This document shows positions 1-11,632 of a stretch of DNA of 64,000 bases, in pieces. The notes beneath the pieces are model-generated. The model had not been told where the DNA came from, ran no database searches, and saw only the letters and a program-made list of their open reading frames with translations. Within the stretch, counting starts at the first letter, position 1. Every line of letters starts with the position of its first letter. A program made the translations under genes and the position numbers. Source of the stretch: Gonapodya prolifera JEL478 (lineage: Eukaryota; Monoblepharomycota; Monoblepharidomycetes; Monoblepharidales; Gonapodyaceae); contig KQ965789.1 in the NCBI GenBank assembly GCA_001574975.1, positions 222,565-286,564 on the forward strand, read 5' to 3'.

Positions 1-453
1 CACGTATGACATACGAGTTAGGACGAGCTTTCGAAAAGGTATGTTCCCGACGGATATCTGGAAAAGTGGGGTGCAAAGCTCTGTGGAAACGACGCAGTTC
101 CAACACATAACATCATTCACTTACCGTCAGCCTTTTGCTCCTCGAACAAGAACGCCCTATCGCCAGACTGAATCGCTTTATTGTACTCCTGTGCCGCTTT
201 CTCCCGCTCCTTGCACACGCCTCGGATGACGACGCCGTCGATTTCGGCTTCGAACACGTAAACTGCTGTGCTCTCGTAGACGGGAAACTTGTAAACAGCT
301 TCCACATTTTTCTCCGAATCGTTAAAGTACGTTTGAGATAGCGTCACGGAGGCCAGACAATCGACGACGGCCACTGCCGCGTGGACATTCTGCAAATGGA
401 ATTCGAACTGTTATTGATGCAGCACCGTGGATGTAGAGACCTGGCTCAGCCAT
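1..453 (-). CDS. VIT-domain protein, N-terminal part (runs off the window)
   Basis: This is the start of a vault/inter-alpha-trypsin (VIT) domain protein; fungal members usually follow VIT with a von Willebrand A domain, which would lie beyond position 1. The exon at 389-125 encodes the VIT core: SVTLSQTYFND, a KFPVYESTAVYVFEAEIDG strand pair and CKEREKAAQEYNKAIQSG. It ends at a GTAAGT donor (124). The likely start is the ATG at 453-451 (MAEPGLYIHGAAS). Reading on from that ATG gives ...RIPFAE and then loses the frame; removing one base near 388-392 gives RIPFAEVHAAVAVVDCL, a clean VIT entry. So either one extra base is present or the start is wrong. Family membership is fairly sure; the full function is not visible. 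Confidence 0.7.
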
Positions 454-1004
454 TGCGCGAGTGCGATCTGAAGCACAATTGACAATGTCCGATTGATCCG
501 GTGGGAGGAGCAGCTCGTCTCTTGGGAGACTGTGGGTATCTCCTGCCAGCTTGACCTCAACTTGCTACTGTGGACGGACTAAAATAAGCAACATTCTCAG
601 TGTATTCGCGAGGAATGGATTTATTTATTCTTGTCAAAAGCAGTTAACCTCTGGGTTGAAGTGAAGTTGAGGGACCCCAGCCCAAAACCCACACTTGAAC
701 TCTGAACGTGGTGCTTAGTGTTCCACACAAATTGCGTCTCACCTGGCATTATTCAATTGCTGGACTGGTTTGACGCAACTATTTCAAATGGTTTGTACCA
801 ATAGAGGTGGCACTGAACCATCTCACCCGCCAGCATTCAACTCCCTCCCCACCTCCAGTTACAATCGAATCACGTGGAGCGCCAAGAGTGAGTCGATAAC
901 CCCATACCATGGCTCGAAATTTCCGAGGACCCTTCGTGGAGGTGACGATATTTTGCCCAACACTTCTACCGAACTGAATCGTCTTTGGAAACACCAATCC
1001 CACC
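454..1004. other. Divergent intergenic region
   Basis: This stretch separates the VIT gene (minus) from NOT3/5 (plus) and should hold both promoters. I see no convincing coding exon. Open frames here overlap the NOT3/5 first exon and intron and have no recognisable protein features. Confidence 0.5.
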
Positions 1005-4000
1005 ATGGCCTTTCATATCTCGTTGAAAGTGGCGCTGAAAAAGTTACAGGGTATGTTTTCTCGCTCACCATATACGGCGGGAATCGGCGATTGACTGATT
1101 CCATTTCCCTCTCCACCACGTCGCCCACGGACTCTCATTCTACTGCGACAGTCGAAATCGATAAAACGTTCAAAAAGGTCACAGAAGGGGTCGACCAGTT
1201 CGAGGAGGTGTGTTGGGAATGATACCAGTGGGATTGGAATCTTGCTTGTGGAACACTTCGGAAGATGTGGATATCAAAGAATCTGGACTCTTCACCTGTG
1301 TCGCCGCAACACTCTGGAATACTGGGCTTTATCCGACCTGGTTCCAGCCGAATGGAGGTTGGAAAGCTTCGAGTCGACGTGGAACTGAGTTTGCCATTTG
1401 GGCCCTGTACTACTTCACGAGGGCAGGGTCTTCTCATCCCTTACTTTCACTCCACTCGCGTGTGCGACCTTTCTCTTTTTGCGACTGTGTTCAGCATTGT
1501 GGGTTAATACGGAGTTAACACTTCTGCTCCAACCAGCTGCACAACAAGCTCCAAGCCGCCACATCCTACGCCCAGCGAGAAAAGTACGAAGGCGAGCTAA
1601 AGCGCGAGATTAAAAAATTGCAGCGGCATCGCGACCAGATAAAATCATGGATAGCAAGCCCGGATATCAAGGACAAAAAGCAGCTCATGGACAATCGAGT
1701 GCTGATAGAGAAGGTACTGTTCACTCGTTCCTTCTTCCATTACCCCCAACATTATTAACTCTACGTTCTACACGCGTATTCCAGCAAATGGAACGCTTCA
1801 AAGCCATTGAGCGCGAGCTCAAAACCAAGGCCTACTCCAAAGAAGGACTTTCCCAACCCGGCCGTGTCGACCCCCTGGATGCTCTCAAGGGCCAAATAAC
1901 CACGTGGCTAGTCGACCAACTCGATCGTCTATCTGCCCTTGTCGACAAGCTCGAGGCCGAGTCGGAGCAACTGCAGGCAGTTGCAAAGCGAGGAAAGAAA
2001 GTGGACCCGGAAAAGAAAGAAAGACTGGCTATGATTGAGCGACAGGTGGAGCGGCATAAATACCAAACGGAAAAGTTGGAAGTGGTGCAGCGGGCGCTGG
2101 AGAACGGCAACTTACAAGTTGAAAAGGTGAGGAACTAATTGTACTTTTCGTCATAACGAGTATTCAAATTTCATTGCGAGATCAGGTTCAATCCGTTCAA
2201 GAAGATGTCGAGTACTACCTGGACCAAGCAGAGGCGGGCGAGTTCCCCGATGGCGAAGGGCTCTACGACGACCTTGATCTGGACGAGGCGGAGCTTGGTA
2301 CCGATGACGATGATGACGAGGATGATGATGAAGGTGGGTGTCTCCATTCGTCCTTTTCGTTTGTTCTGGGAATTTCACCAACTCACATCAGAAATGGCCA
2401 CCTCGCCCGTTCGAGAAACATCGCTGAAGGATGAACACGAGCTGTCACCACATCCGAAGGTTGAGAATAGTCCAGGTAAAAGCGTGCGACGATCGAGCGT
2501 TGGCGTAATCAAGGAGCATGAAGAACATTCCAAAGCGGCAGTAAGTTCAGGAGGTGTGCCTGTTACATTTTATGAAATTCAGCATTGAACTCCATCTATT
2601 GCAGCAACTGGTCTCTCCCGTCAGAACGAATGCGAAACCCCCTACTACTACTCCGACAACCACCCCTCGCACAACAGGTGTGATACCTCTTAACCACTTC
2701 TATTCGTGCAAGTTGCTCTAACTTTCCTGGTAGCACCAGCCGCGGCGACCACTTCGAAACCCCCGGCCCCCCGCGCAGGACCACCTACTCCAGTCACAGT
2801 ACCCCCGCACCCCTCCGCTCCGGGACCCCTCACTGCACCCGCTCAGGGAAAGGTGCAAGCACTTCCTCCACGTCCATTCGCTGCAGTTACTCGTGGCGCA
2901 TCTGCACCGAACTCATCGATACCGGGAGGACCGAATGCCCCGGCGCAGAGTACCACAACTGCAACGCCGACGGGACCTCCACGGGGGTACTCAGCTGTTG
3001 CTGCTGCCGTTGCATCCTCCGGTGCTCATGCCGCTGACGAAAAGGTTGGAGCGGCGGCCTTAACTGAGGAGAAGAGGGCACCGACAGCTGTTAAGGCTGT
3101 ACCTGCTTCGAAGACCACGTCGGTCAAGGCAACATCAGCCCCGAGCGAAAAAGATGTCATCGATGCGAAGGTGGAGAAGGATCAGCAAGCTGGGGTAGCC
3201 GCCGCTGGGGAGGTCGCAGGGCCCAATGCTTCAAACGGAGCAGTTTCAGTGACTTCAAAAGAAGAAGTCGGCCAACAGTTGTCCCCCACTTCTGTCACCG
3301 CAACTTCGAAATCCCAACCTGCACCCATCCAAACGCAAAGTACCGCAACAGCCACTCCATCCACCGCGCCACAGGCAACTTCCAGTGTCCCTTCGGGTAC
3401 GGGGATCTCTACTCCTGCGCAGCCAGAACCTCCCAATGATTCGAGACTTCCACCGAGCTTGGAGGACCTCGTCAATAGTTTTGAAGCGGCAAAAGCAAGA
3501 AGTATGTTGTGTCGCGAAGAAAGACTTCGCTTTTATTTAATTGAGATTGCTTCCTTGCGTTAGCGAGTGCGTCCTCCGAAGATGTGTCTTTTGCCCGTTC
3601 GATGTTGGAGGTGAGCTTTGGAATGATTCCGGAGCCAACTGATTCCGAAAAGTAAGCGAAGCCAATATTACCGCACTTCAATCATTTGGTTCACTGACAC
3701 ACACCATATGTACTATGAATAATTAGGCCTCGGAAATATGTCCCCAAAGCGCCTTACCCAACTCCCCTGTACTACCCGCAAACGCCATCACCTTTATTTG
3801 AAGATCCACTTCTCTTTGAACGTTTTGACATCGATACACTTTTCTTCATATTCTACTACCAACAAGGGACTTATCAACAGTGAGTTTCAGCAGTTACACC
3901 CTTGATGCGGTCTTCATTCCATGACGGACGATTCTTCTAGGTTTTTGGCCGCGCGTGAGCTGAAGCGCCAATCTTGGCGGTTCCATAAGAAGTACCTCAC

Positions 4001-4210
4001 TTGGTTTCAACGACACGAAGAGCCGAAAGTCATTACCGACGAATACGAGCAAGGGACGTACATTTACTTTGACTACGAGGGTGCATGGGTGCAAAGGAAG
4101 AAGACAGACTTCAGGTGTGTGTGTGTGATTGTTAATATTGTGAGAGTTTTCTAACTGATAGATTGAAAACCAGGTTTGAATACCGGTTTCTGGAAGATGC
4201 CGAGGTATGA
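1005..4210 (+). CDS. NOT3: CCR4-NOT complex subunit NOT3/NOT5
   Basis: This is a scaffold subunit of the CCR4-NOT deadenylase complex, which acts in mRNA decay and transcription. I find 12 exons: 1005-1050, 1152-1207, 1537-1713, 1785-2126, 2186-2333, 2392-2540, 2605-2677, 2734-3501, 3564-3651, 3727-3879, 3941-4114 and 4174-4210. They sum to 2211 nt (736 aa). The start sits in a 46-nt exon ([15 protein letters not shown]) that joins [19 protein letters not shown] and then [19 protein letters not shown], the classic Not3 N-terminal coiled coil. The middle is low-complexity Pro/Ala/Thr. The C-terminus is the NOT2/3/5 box: [60 protein letters not shown]. Intron 2 (329 nt) is unusually long for this window. 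Identification is very secure. Confidence 0.95.
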
Positions 4211-4554
4211 CCATCACTCGGCATTCTCTGATGCTCGCCGTTAGAATGGTTGGGCTCAACCTTGCTTGATGCACCTAATTACACACGTTGCATGCGTGAA
4301 CCTCGTAAATAGTGTATAGACATGTATTCCTCCGCAATCACAAGTGGAAAGTTGGGAGCTAACTATGATCATGTCTGGTTTGTGGCCCCACAAAGACCCT
4401 CGGGGAATCAGCACGTTAAAGTAGCTGGAAAAGTGAAGCAAATAATTAGCGGAAGGACGCATCCAAGTGGGAGAAGGTTCTTCCATGGTATAAGCGCAGA
4501 ATGTATTTCAATACCAAATGAAACTCAAACAACCATCTTGTAACTCCACGCAGG
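4211..4554. other. Convergent intergenic region
   Basis: This is the 3' gap between NOT3/5 (plus) and the SMPD4-like gene (minus). A plus-strand open frame at 4322-4543 has no recognisable domain. I see nothing else. Confidence 0.5.
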
Positions 4555-7500
4555 TCAAACCGGTCTACTGAGATACAAGGGTGCATTGTTGGGAAGACCA
4601 CCGGGGACACCCTTGTATGAGTTGGAACCGTAAGTACTAGAGACCACGTAAGTGTCAGTCACATGGGACGATCGCCCAGAGCCCAATGAGGAAAATATCC
4701 ACAAGATCAGTCTCAGAAGGATCAGGCACAGCCATGCGATGACGATTCCACATAGGAAGTAAATGAGATTTCGCTGTTTTGCAGAGTAGACACAGTGACG
4801 ATTGCAGGTTGACTTTGAGTCCGCTTCTAAAGTGCCAATTATTTTGACCACTCACCTCACTCGCAAACCATCGCAGAAAGGGGTAACAGTCGATGTGATC
4901 GAAACGTTCAGAAAGAGGTACATACTTCCGCGCCCTAGTAACGAACTTGACACACTATGATGGGAGAATGGGAACAGCGAACACCAAGCCAAATCGAGAA
5001 GAAACTTACCAGAGCAGTCAGCAACGGCGCCGCCCAGCCCGCCATCTCAACCAAAACCTTGAATTCATCAGCCTTGAGCATCCCTTCTACGCGCGGAGAG
5101 GGCCTGACCCCAACGTTCAATTTACTCGACATGCGCAGCCCCCTCTTGATCTGATCACGGCCCTCGGGAGTCAAATCGCCCTGCTCGGACTGGTCCGGCA
5201 TAAATACGGACGGATTACGAGGGTTTGGAATCGGGCGGCCGGTTTTACCCGACGTGGAGCGGAAGATGGGTTCGTAGGTGAGTTGCACGTTCCAGAGGGA
5301 GGGTATTGCTTGTGCTAAGCTCTAGTTAACCGACGAGACGCAGAAACAGCGTGAGTAAAATCAAAACAGATGACCCAGCACGTTGCACCAACCTCGCACA
5401 CTTCCGAAACACCGGAAACGGCCTCAACAGTCGCCCTGAACTTCCCATCTGCCGAGGCCACCACCTGCTGCGAACCACCTCCTCCCCGTTTGGGCGAGGC
5501 TCCAACGAGGTCCTTGACGACATTTACTGTCCCTTCCCACAACGCACTCCCGCCCTTCTCAACGGGGGTTCCCTGCCGTGAGGGTGTTGGTGCGTCCCAC
5601 TCACTCGGCTCGAACAGGGGAATCGACTGGGTCGTGATGGGAGCAAGGTCGAGCGGTCTTGAGTGGGGTTGCAGAACTCCCGCAAAGCCCTCGATTACGG
5701 TGTTGAGCTGATAGAAAATGACTTGGAGCTTTCCACCAATTGAGAGCACGTTATCAGCATTCGTCCCCCTACCCCATCACCCGACCCCACCAACTCACCA
5801 CTCCCTTCATCTCAGGCCCGACACCATGCGCCCCAACCGTGCCCACGGTCCACACGGGCCTATAGTGCGCAAACTCCTCCCTCCACGAGGGCACTTCTTC
5901 TGCGGTTCTCATGATGGCCACTTCGATCGCTACCGCGCGCTCCAGGGACGAACTCCCCCTCTGACTGCGGGAGCGCGTGAGGGCGGCGGCGGCGGTGGCG
6001 GATTTTGTCGGTGATCCAGACGTGGCGCCGCCGCCCCCGCTAATCAACCCCGTCAACACCCGCTCAATCTCCCTCAACTTGTCCACCACGCCCGGCGCGC
6101 CAACGACCGCCATCACGGTCTTGAGCGCCCACAGGGGGTTGTTGTCGAGGTGCGTGTCGTAGGCGTCCGAGGTGGCGTCCCGCGCTGCACTCCATGCGGA
6201 CCCTACCAAGTCGCATGCCGCAAGACGCGCAAAGATCGTCGCGAGGCAGGTTGAGTAGTAGGGGACGTTATCGGCCATGTAGTCACCCCATGCGGTCGGG
6301 TCGGCGGATGCGGTTGCGGGAGTGGCGGGGGAGGTCCATGGCGATGCGTAAGCGGCCCATACCGATACCAGCTACAACATACATGTTTAGGTGTCGTGAC
6401 ACAGTGCCCAACCAAGGAACCAAGAGCACTCACCCCTCCCAACTCCGTCTCACTCCCACAATCTACTCCCGTTCGCAAAAACGCATACACCCTGCCCTTG
6501 ACCGCCGCAACGGCACTCCTCCTTACTACCGCGTACACGTTCTCGCCCATGTGCGACCGCGACCCCGCACCCCGCCCCGCCCGCGCCACGTCCTGACCGT
6601 GCCGCACAAGGTCCGCCAGCAGCCCGTACACGCACTCGGGCGGGGCGGTGTACCCCCCCCGCACGTCAAACCGGGTCCCGGCGGGCGCGCCCGCGGCCGC
6701 CCCCGCGCCGGCGCCCGCGATGGATGCAAGCACGGCCTGGGCGGACCCAGCACGGGCCGCGACGGGCGCGAATGTGGGGTCGTTGAATGAGGTCAAGTAG
6801 CAGGCGGCGGATTCGACAAAGAAGTCCGAGAGCGAGAGTGCGGTGGCCCGGGGTACATGTGTGGATGGGTCGGTGAAGATGTCGTGTGTGGCGGTGGTCG
6901 CAGGGTGGTGTTGTTGGGGTGCGCGTGAGGCGAGGGAGGAGAAGGTGTTTGGGCTCAGTGGAGCTGTGACAGAGGGACGCCGCGCGCCGCCCAGTCCGGC
7001 TGAGGCGCGTTCTTTGGGGATGAAGTAGCCGAGGTAGGCTTTGAACAGCTCGCCGTACACCACGTTCAGGGCCGGGACCGGTGTCGAGGGCGGCGGTAGT
7101 GTGGGGCCGGGCGCGTATGGGGCAGACACGGAGGTGCTGCCGCTGCCGCTGCCGAATATGGAGGTGGAGGTGGAGGTGTGGGAGTATGATGGTGTTGCGT
7201 ATGTGGAGTTGTAGGAGGTAGTGGTAGTGGAGGACGGGGGGTATGCGATGGTAGCGGCGAAGAGGAAGCAGGAGAGGTAGTATTCGAGGGGGTCTAAGAG
7301 TGTGTGCGGGGGAGGGTGGTGAGGTGTTCGCGCTTTTCGTGATAAAGGAGTCCAGGGTTGTCCTAGATCCCACGGATGTTGGAAAGCTTCAGAAGCGCTT
7401 CGACGCTCGACGCCCTCGCCGTCGGATCATCGACCTCTGTCCTTTTCCATCACGTCACTCCTCCCGCGCCCCGCCCCCCCATTGCTCACCGTCTCCCACC

Positions 7501-8559
7501 ACAACCACCAGCGACACTCACTCAACATAACCTTGGGTCTCAACACCGGCTGCTGCTGCTGCTGTCCCTGTGCTGGCACACCCGCCGCCAACGGTGGAAA
7601 CGAGGAAACTGTGGAGGATACGTCAGTGTACCCGACGCGGGAGGCGTACGGAGGCGGGAGTGCGGTCGTGGTGGCGTCGGTGGAGGTGAAGGTGGAGGTC
7701 GAGAAGAGGAGGGATCTCACGTTGCGCTTGAAAGAAGACAGGGTGTCATGTTGTACTGTGCGAGAGTGTGGCATGGACAGGACGGAAGACATACAGGCAA
7801 CCTCTCGACGGGCATCTCGAACGCAAGGCGCGGGTCTGCCGAAATGCGGCACAGCACGCGAACGAGGTTCGATGATGAGGGGGCGAGGAGGTCTGAGAGC
7901 GCGGCGGCGTCTGCATCGGAGAGGGTTGGTGTGTGGATGATGCCGCTGGTGGTGGGTGCGAGTGCGAGGTGGAGAGAGTTGGGTAAGGCGGGTAAGAGGA
8001 GAAACGGAGGAAGACATGAAGGGTAAAAGTGGTGGGAATGGGCTCACCGAGATGTGGGTGAGCCGAAGAGGTATGTGCACAGTTCCGGCAGTTGGGAGTG
8101 GAAGACCGTGAGCGCGGCTTGATTGCGCGAGCGAACCAGCGATTCAATTCAACAAGCGCTCGTCGAGAGCACAGCAGCGCAACAAAACGCACTGTACCCT
8201 CCGCCGTCCCCGCCGAGCATCTTCTTCAGCTGCACATTGACATCCTGCGCGACTGCCGCGATCGTTGGCGTGCCCTGCGTCTGCGTTGCTGGTGCCGCAG
8301 TCCCCGTGACGCGAGAAACGAAGCCAGAGACGACGGATCCGGGCGTGGTCGATGCTGGTGCGGGTACGGTGTAGGAAGAGGTGGACGTGGATGCGCCACT
8401 CCCCGCGACGCCGCCCGCGTTGGGTCGGATCAGACGAAGGAAATCAAACGCGGGTGCGAGTGAGGCGGATGCATTCATCGCGGGGGCGGAAGGAGTGGAG
8501 AACATGGTGTGCAAGGGAGTGTCGTGGTTGCGTGCAAGGGCATTCGAGCCATCCGTCAT
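4555..8559 (-). CDS. SMPD4: SMPD4-like (neutral sphingomyelinase 3 family) membrane protein
   Basis: This resembles SMPD4/nSMase3, a tail-anchored protein of the ER and nuclear envelope. Eleven exons fit: 8559-8193, 8117-8048, 7945-7795, 7726-7532, 7434-7374, 7293-6434, 6371-5799, 5728-5393, 5321-5010, 4945-4856 and 4812-4555 (3273 nt, 1090 aa). Family landmarks in order are the PLEYYLSCFLFAATI core (human NPFEYYIFFFAL), LSDFFVESAACYL, VWAAYASPWTS, YYSTCLATIFARLAACDLV, VQLTYEPIFR, GDLTPEGRDQIKRGLR, and a C-terminal span around LIYFLCGIVIAWLCLILL. Exon 6 carries long Ser/Thr/Ala-rich inserts. The 80-nt intron 7373-7294 looks like former coding sequence (see findings). Some internal splice choices remain guesses. 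Whether the protein has lipase activity cannot be judged here. Confidence 0.82.
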
Positions 8560-8590
8560 TTAGTTGATTCAGTTTTTGCCACCACTCGTC
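8560..8590. promoter_or_regulatory. Very short bidirectional promoter interval
   Basis: Only 31 bp separate the start codon of the SMPD4-like gene (minus, 8559) from the ATG of the F-box locus (plus, 8591). The promoter of each must overlap the coding region of the other or lie in the 5' introns. I see no TATA box. Confidence 0.4.
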
Positions 8591-9692
8591 ATGGGAAGCA
8601 CGTTGATCAGCCACATTCCCCTCGAAAATCTCGCTGAAATCACCCGCTCTCTCCCCGTCCGCGCTCTGGTCCGACTCTCCTCCACAAAACGCTTCTTCCT
8701 TGGATCGTGACCATTCCCGCTGTCTGGGAGCGCTTGGACTTTTCAGACCTCTCCGCCGGACTTTCTGATAAGCGCTATGTCGAGTGTTTGGCTCAAATCG
8801 CCAGGTGGACGGCCCCTTCGTTGAAGTGCGACGTGGGGATGGCGAGGGGACTCGTGATGCTGCGGATACGGGACATGAACTTCGAAGGAACCAACGTTTC
8901 CAACTATACGCTTCTGTCAGCAATGCAGCTACCGCGCGTTCGCAGGCTGTCGTTCCGCAATTGCTAACGTGTCGATCTTGGAAAGCTGGAGGGTAGGTTC
9001 GTGGACGACTTCAGCGGCACAAGTCGTGTAGCTGAGCAACTTTGGAATGTTGAGTCGTCCCTCCGGAGCTTGGATTTGTCCGGTAGCCCTGGTTGGCGAC
9101 AAGGATCAGCGCTGACATTGTAGTTGAGGCGTTGACCCGTTTTGAAGCTATGTACCCCAACGTCACACTCAAGCCAGCAGCTTGCAAGATCTGCCGTCAA
9201 AACATTGCAGAAGCGGACGAACCTGACGCGAATCTAAGCATTGACCTCGATAGCAACACCGGAGCTGCGAAGCTTTCGACTATTCTGTGCTGTGCCTACC
9301 TAGATATGGCGCTATGCAACCTTTGCCATGTTGTTGCAGTACCGTACAATAGCTCTGACCCTGGTGCATATCGTCAAGACGTTCGGCTCATTGGGTGCGA
9401 TAACTGCAGCAACAAGAGACCAATCTGCAAAACACATCATCATAGCGACTTTCCCGTGGGGCAGACGTGCTTGGAGCGATCATGTACCGTCTTTTTCTGC
9501 CGCGCTTGCACTCTCGACAACGATTTCAATGACATCCGTCAATGTCAATCGTGCTACGGCAGTATGTGCGATGTACACTGCGAAGAAGAGTTACCGGATG
9601 ATCTCATTTACAGTCCTTGTGATGATAAGAAGCGTCGGTTGGGAAGCTGGGGTTCCAATTCGGATCACTCGGGTGTTTATTTAGTTTCATAA
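8591..9692 (+). pseudogene. Decayed F-box protein with C-terminal Cys/His cluster
   Basis: The first segment (8591-8710) encodes an F-box: ATG, then HIPLENLAEITRSLPVRALV and LSSTKRFF. The continuing helix (WIVTIPAVWERLDFSDL) is in another frame from about 8695, as if one base were missing. That frame holds a stop at 8965, then continues with leucine-rich text (LRSLDLSGS). A third frame from about 9090 encodes CKICRQN, IGCDNCSNKRPICKTHHHSD, FFCRACTLDN and CQSCYGSMCDVHCEE, a Cys/His cluster common at the end of basidiomycete F-box proteins. No GT-AG intron resolves these breaks. The locus would have made an SCF substrate receptor; now it is either a pseudogene or carries several indels. Confidence 0.72.
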
Positions 9693-10433
9693 ACCAGATT
9701 CCAATTAGTTTACAGGCGCTTCAGAATACCGTTCGTTTTTCTTTTCATGACAACGACTTTCCGATTCTCACATGTACACGGATGTAGTTCAAAAATTGAT
9801 TGTCCACTTGGTACGGCTTCATCAAACCGACTTTCCCCGAACCTCACAGCAAACTCGCAAAAGGGAAAAGCATCAATCGCCAACTCCGGTGCTTTTACAC
9901 CACCTCGTTCTAGATATACAGTTGCTCCACATTCAAAAGCATGTTCCACTGTTTTGCATTACAGGCCCCTGTCAAGGAGAGCGGCAGACTTCGCAATCCG
10001 GAGCCGAGTGAATGATTTGTTAGACGACGATTCTGTTTGAGGATTCTTGCGGTGGTTGGCACTCGTAAGTAGCCTCCAAGAGGAATTTAATTAAAGGCTT
10101 GTTGTTTTACTATTGAATGGGGACTGCGTGGAGTGAGTATGTAATTAGTCTGGGATTTCATGGGGTGACACAGAAACGGGTGCAAAACAGTGTTAAGTTC
10201 GGCACCTAAGTTCAATTAAGACTTCTAGTATGGTGTACATCAAGAGATAATGTTCATTTCAAAAGATGGAACATCTGCAGTGGGATTAGTACTCTGTATG
10301 TCAATTATTATCAAAGGATCATTCGACCTGACCAACGATGCAAGAATTATCAGATCTACAAATGCAGTAAAAATCTTCTTGGATTGCATCATTTGAGAGA
10401 ATATGTGATTCACACGCCTTCTGGATGATGCAG
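9693..10433. other. Gene-poor gap between two pseudogenes
   Basis: No supported gene. A minus-strand open frame at 9949-9710 is reasonably composed but has no ATG, no domain and no neighbours to extend it. The rest is A/T-rich. Confidence 0.4.
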
Positions 10434-11132
10434 TCACTCTGGTCCTTCCACTTCATATCGTCCACCACCAGGGCGGACAATGCTTATCCGGCCTGGCAAG
10501 AGTTCCTTCACCTTACCAGCAAAGAGCTTTGGAACGTTCTCCCCGCCAGCAAAGTACTTGATTTTGTATTTGGTTCGAGTGTCGCCATAAAGAAGCCAGC
10601 ATCATTTGTTGAGAAGTCTTTCGCTCGGAGCTTCCGTTTCCGCATCTTGACCAATATTTTCTCAAACTCACGCCAAGCGGAAACCTTCGTCCTGATATGA
10701 GAGAGTCGTAGCGAATGCTTGGCCTCTACGATTGCGACCAAACCGAGTGCCTTTCCATTGTGATCAGTTGGGATAACCACTCCATCGAAATCGGTCAAAG
10801 TGGTGCCATCGGGTCGCATAATGTCGAAAGTCCACCGCTCGGTTCCAGGAAGTCCAGGGATTGCATCAAACACCAAAGTCTCGGAGCAATCAGGGACCGT
10901 ATCTATCATATGCCTCGATACGGCAGCGGTGACCTCGGCCTCTATGGCTTTAGATGAGTTTTCGGTGTAGCCGATGTGAGATTGCAAGTTTTTCGAGGGC
11001 ATGTCGAGTCTCCGCCACTTCTTGGAGCGTATCTGATAGCGAAGCATCGCTCGACCCGGAACATTGGCTTACGAACGGCGAGCGTGTGTGGACCCATTGT
11101 GGAACGCTGGAATGGGGTTCATGAATGGGCAT
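10434..11132 (-). pseudogene. PD-(D/E)XK nuclease-like protein (Crinkler C-terminal type), frame-broken
   Basis: From ATG 11132 the frame gives a helical segment (LSDTLQEVAETRHALEK). After a run of A residues near 10990 the coding text continues one frame over: GYTENSSKAIEAEVTAAVS, then TDFDGVVIP and LVAIVEAKHSL. This acidic-residue plus E-x-K pattern matches a PD-(D/E)XK nuclease core, as seen in many fungal and oomycete Crinkler C-termini. Near 10600 the frame shifts again to LLYGDTRTKYKIKYFAGGE and RISIVRPGGGRYEVEGPE, then a stop at 10436-10434. Two shifts with no intron solution point to a pseudogene or sequence indels. The family label is inferred from motif layout only. No Crinkler N-terminus is visible here. 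Confidence 0.55.
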
Positions 11133-11632
11133 TAAACCTGACTCTGCGGCGATCCGTCATCTCACCATCTGAGACCACCTGGTGTTAGTACAGAGGTCCC
11201 ACGACGTGCGATGGAGAGGCGAGAAAGCATGGTTGATGGATGGTGGTGAGCTCGGTGGGTCGATGTTTCAATGAACCTCTTGCCTAACAAAAGTGAGCAC
11301 AAAGAAAAAGTACAAACCTAACGTAATCTAAATGTGGAAGTCCGTCGCCGCAGACATCACACGTTCGGAATATCCATTTTGTTTGCAGTCGAAGGCATGT
11401 CAAAAATACCGTGTTCCAGCTCCCGGGGCGGAGGAGAGGCAAGCCCTGCAATCTTGGAATGCAAATAATTTCTTCGCGCACTCAACGATGTTTTTATGAA
11501 GCAGCTGCCCCTGATCTGCTTGGATATACCTTTATCCATTAATTTATCCGTTGACATAACAGTTCCTAAATCAAACAGTTCCCCACTCCTAACTCCATAA
11601 AAACGCACCAAACCAGCACCCCAAACACGGCA
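11133..11632. other. Intergenic region upstream of the GST-hemerythrin gene
   Basis: This gap holds the presumed promoter of the plus-strand gene at 11633. Antisense open frames here have no domain signal. Confidence 0.45.

Noticed and set aside
770-1222. Long plus-strand open frame over the NOT3/5 start
   Set aside because: Only its last 56 nt (1152-1207) are exon 2 of NOT3/5; the rest is upstream sequence, exon 1 in another frame and intron 1.
4319-4963. A plus-strand chain of coding-like pieces (LLRYKGALLGRPPGTPLYEL, KGVTVDVIETFRKR)
   Set aside because: These are antisense to exons of the SMPD4-like gene, whose family match and exact splice phases are far better.
7363-7365. In-frame TAG in the SMPD4-like gene, possible recoding or RNA editing
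   Set aside because: An 80-nt GT-AG intron removes it and also fixes a 2-nt shift, giving a fully consistent gene; recoding is not needed.
9710-9949. Minus-strand open frame of 79 codons
   Set aside because: No ATG, no domain and no splice partner; kept only as a remark in the gap entry.
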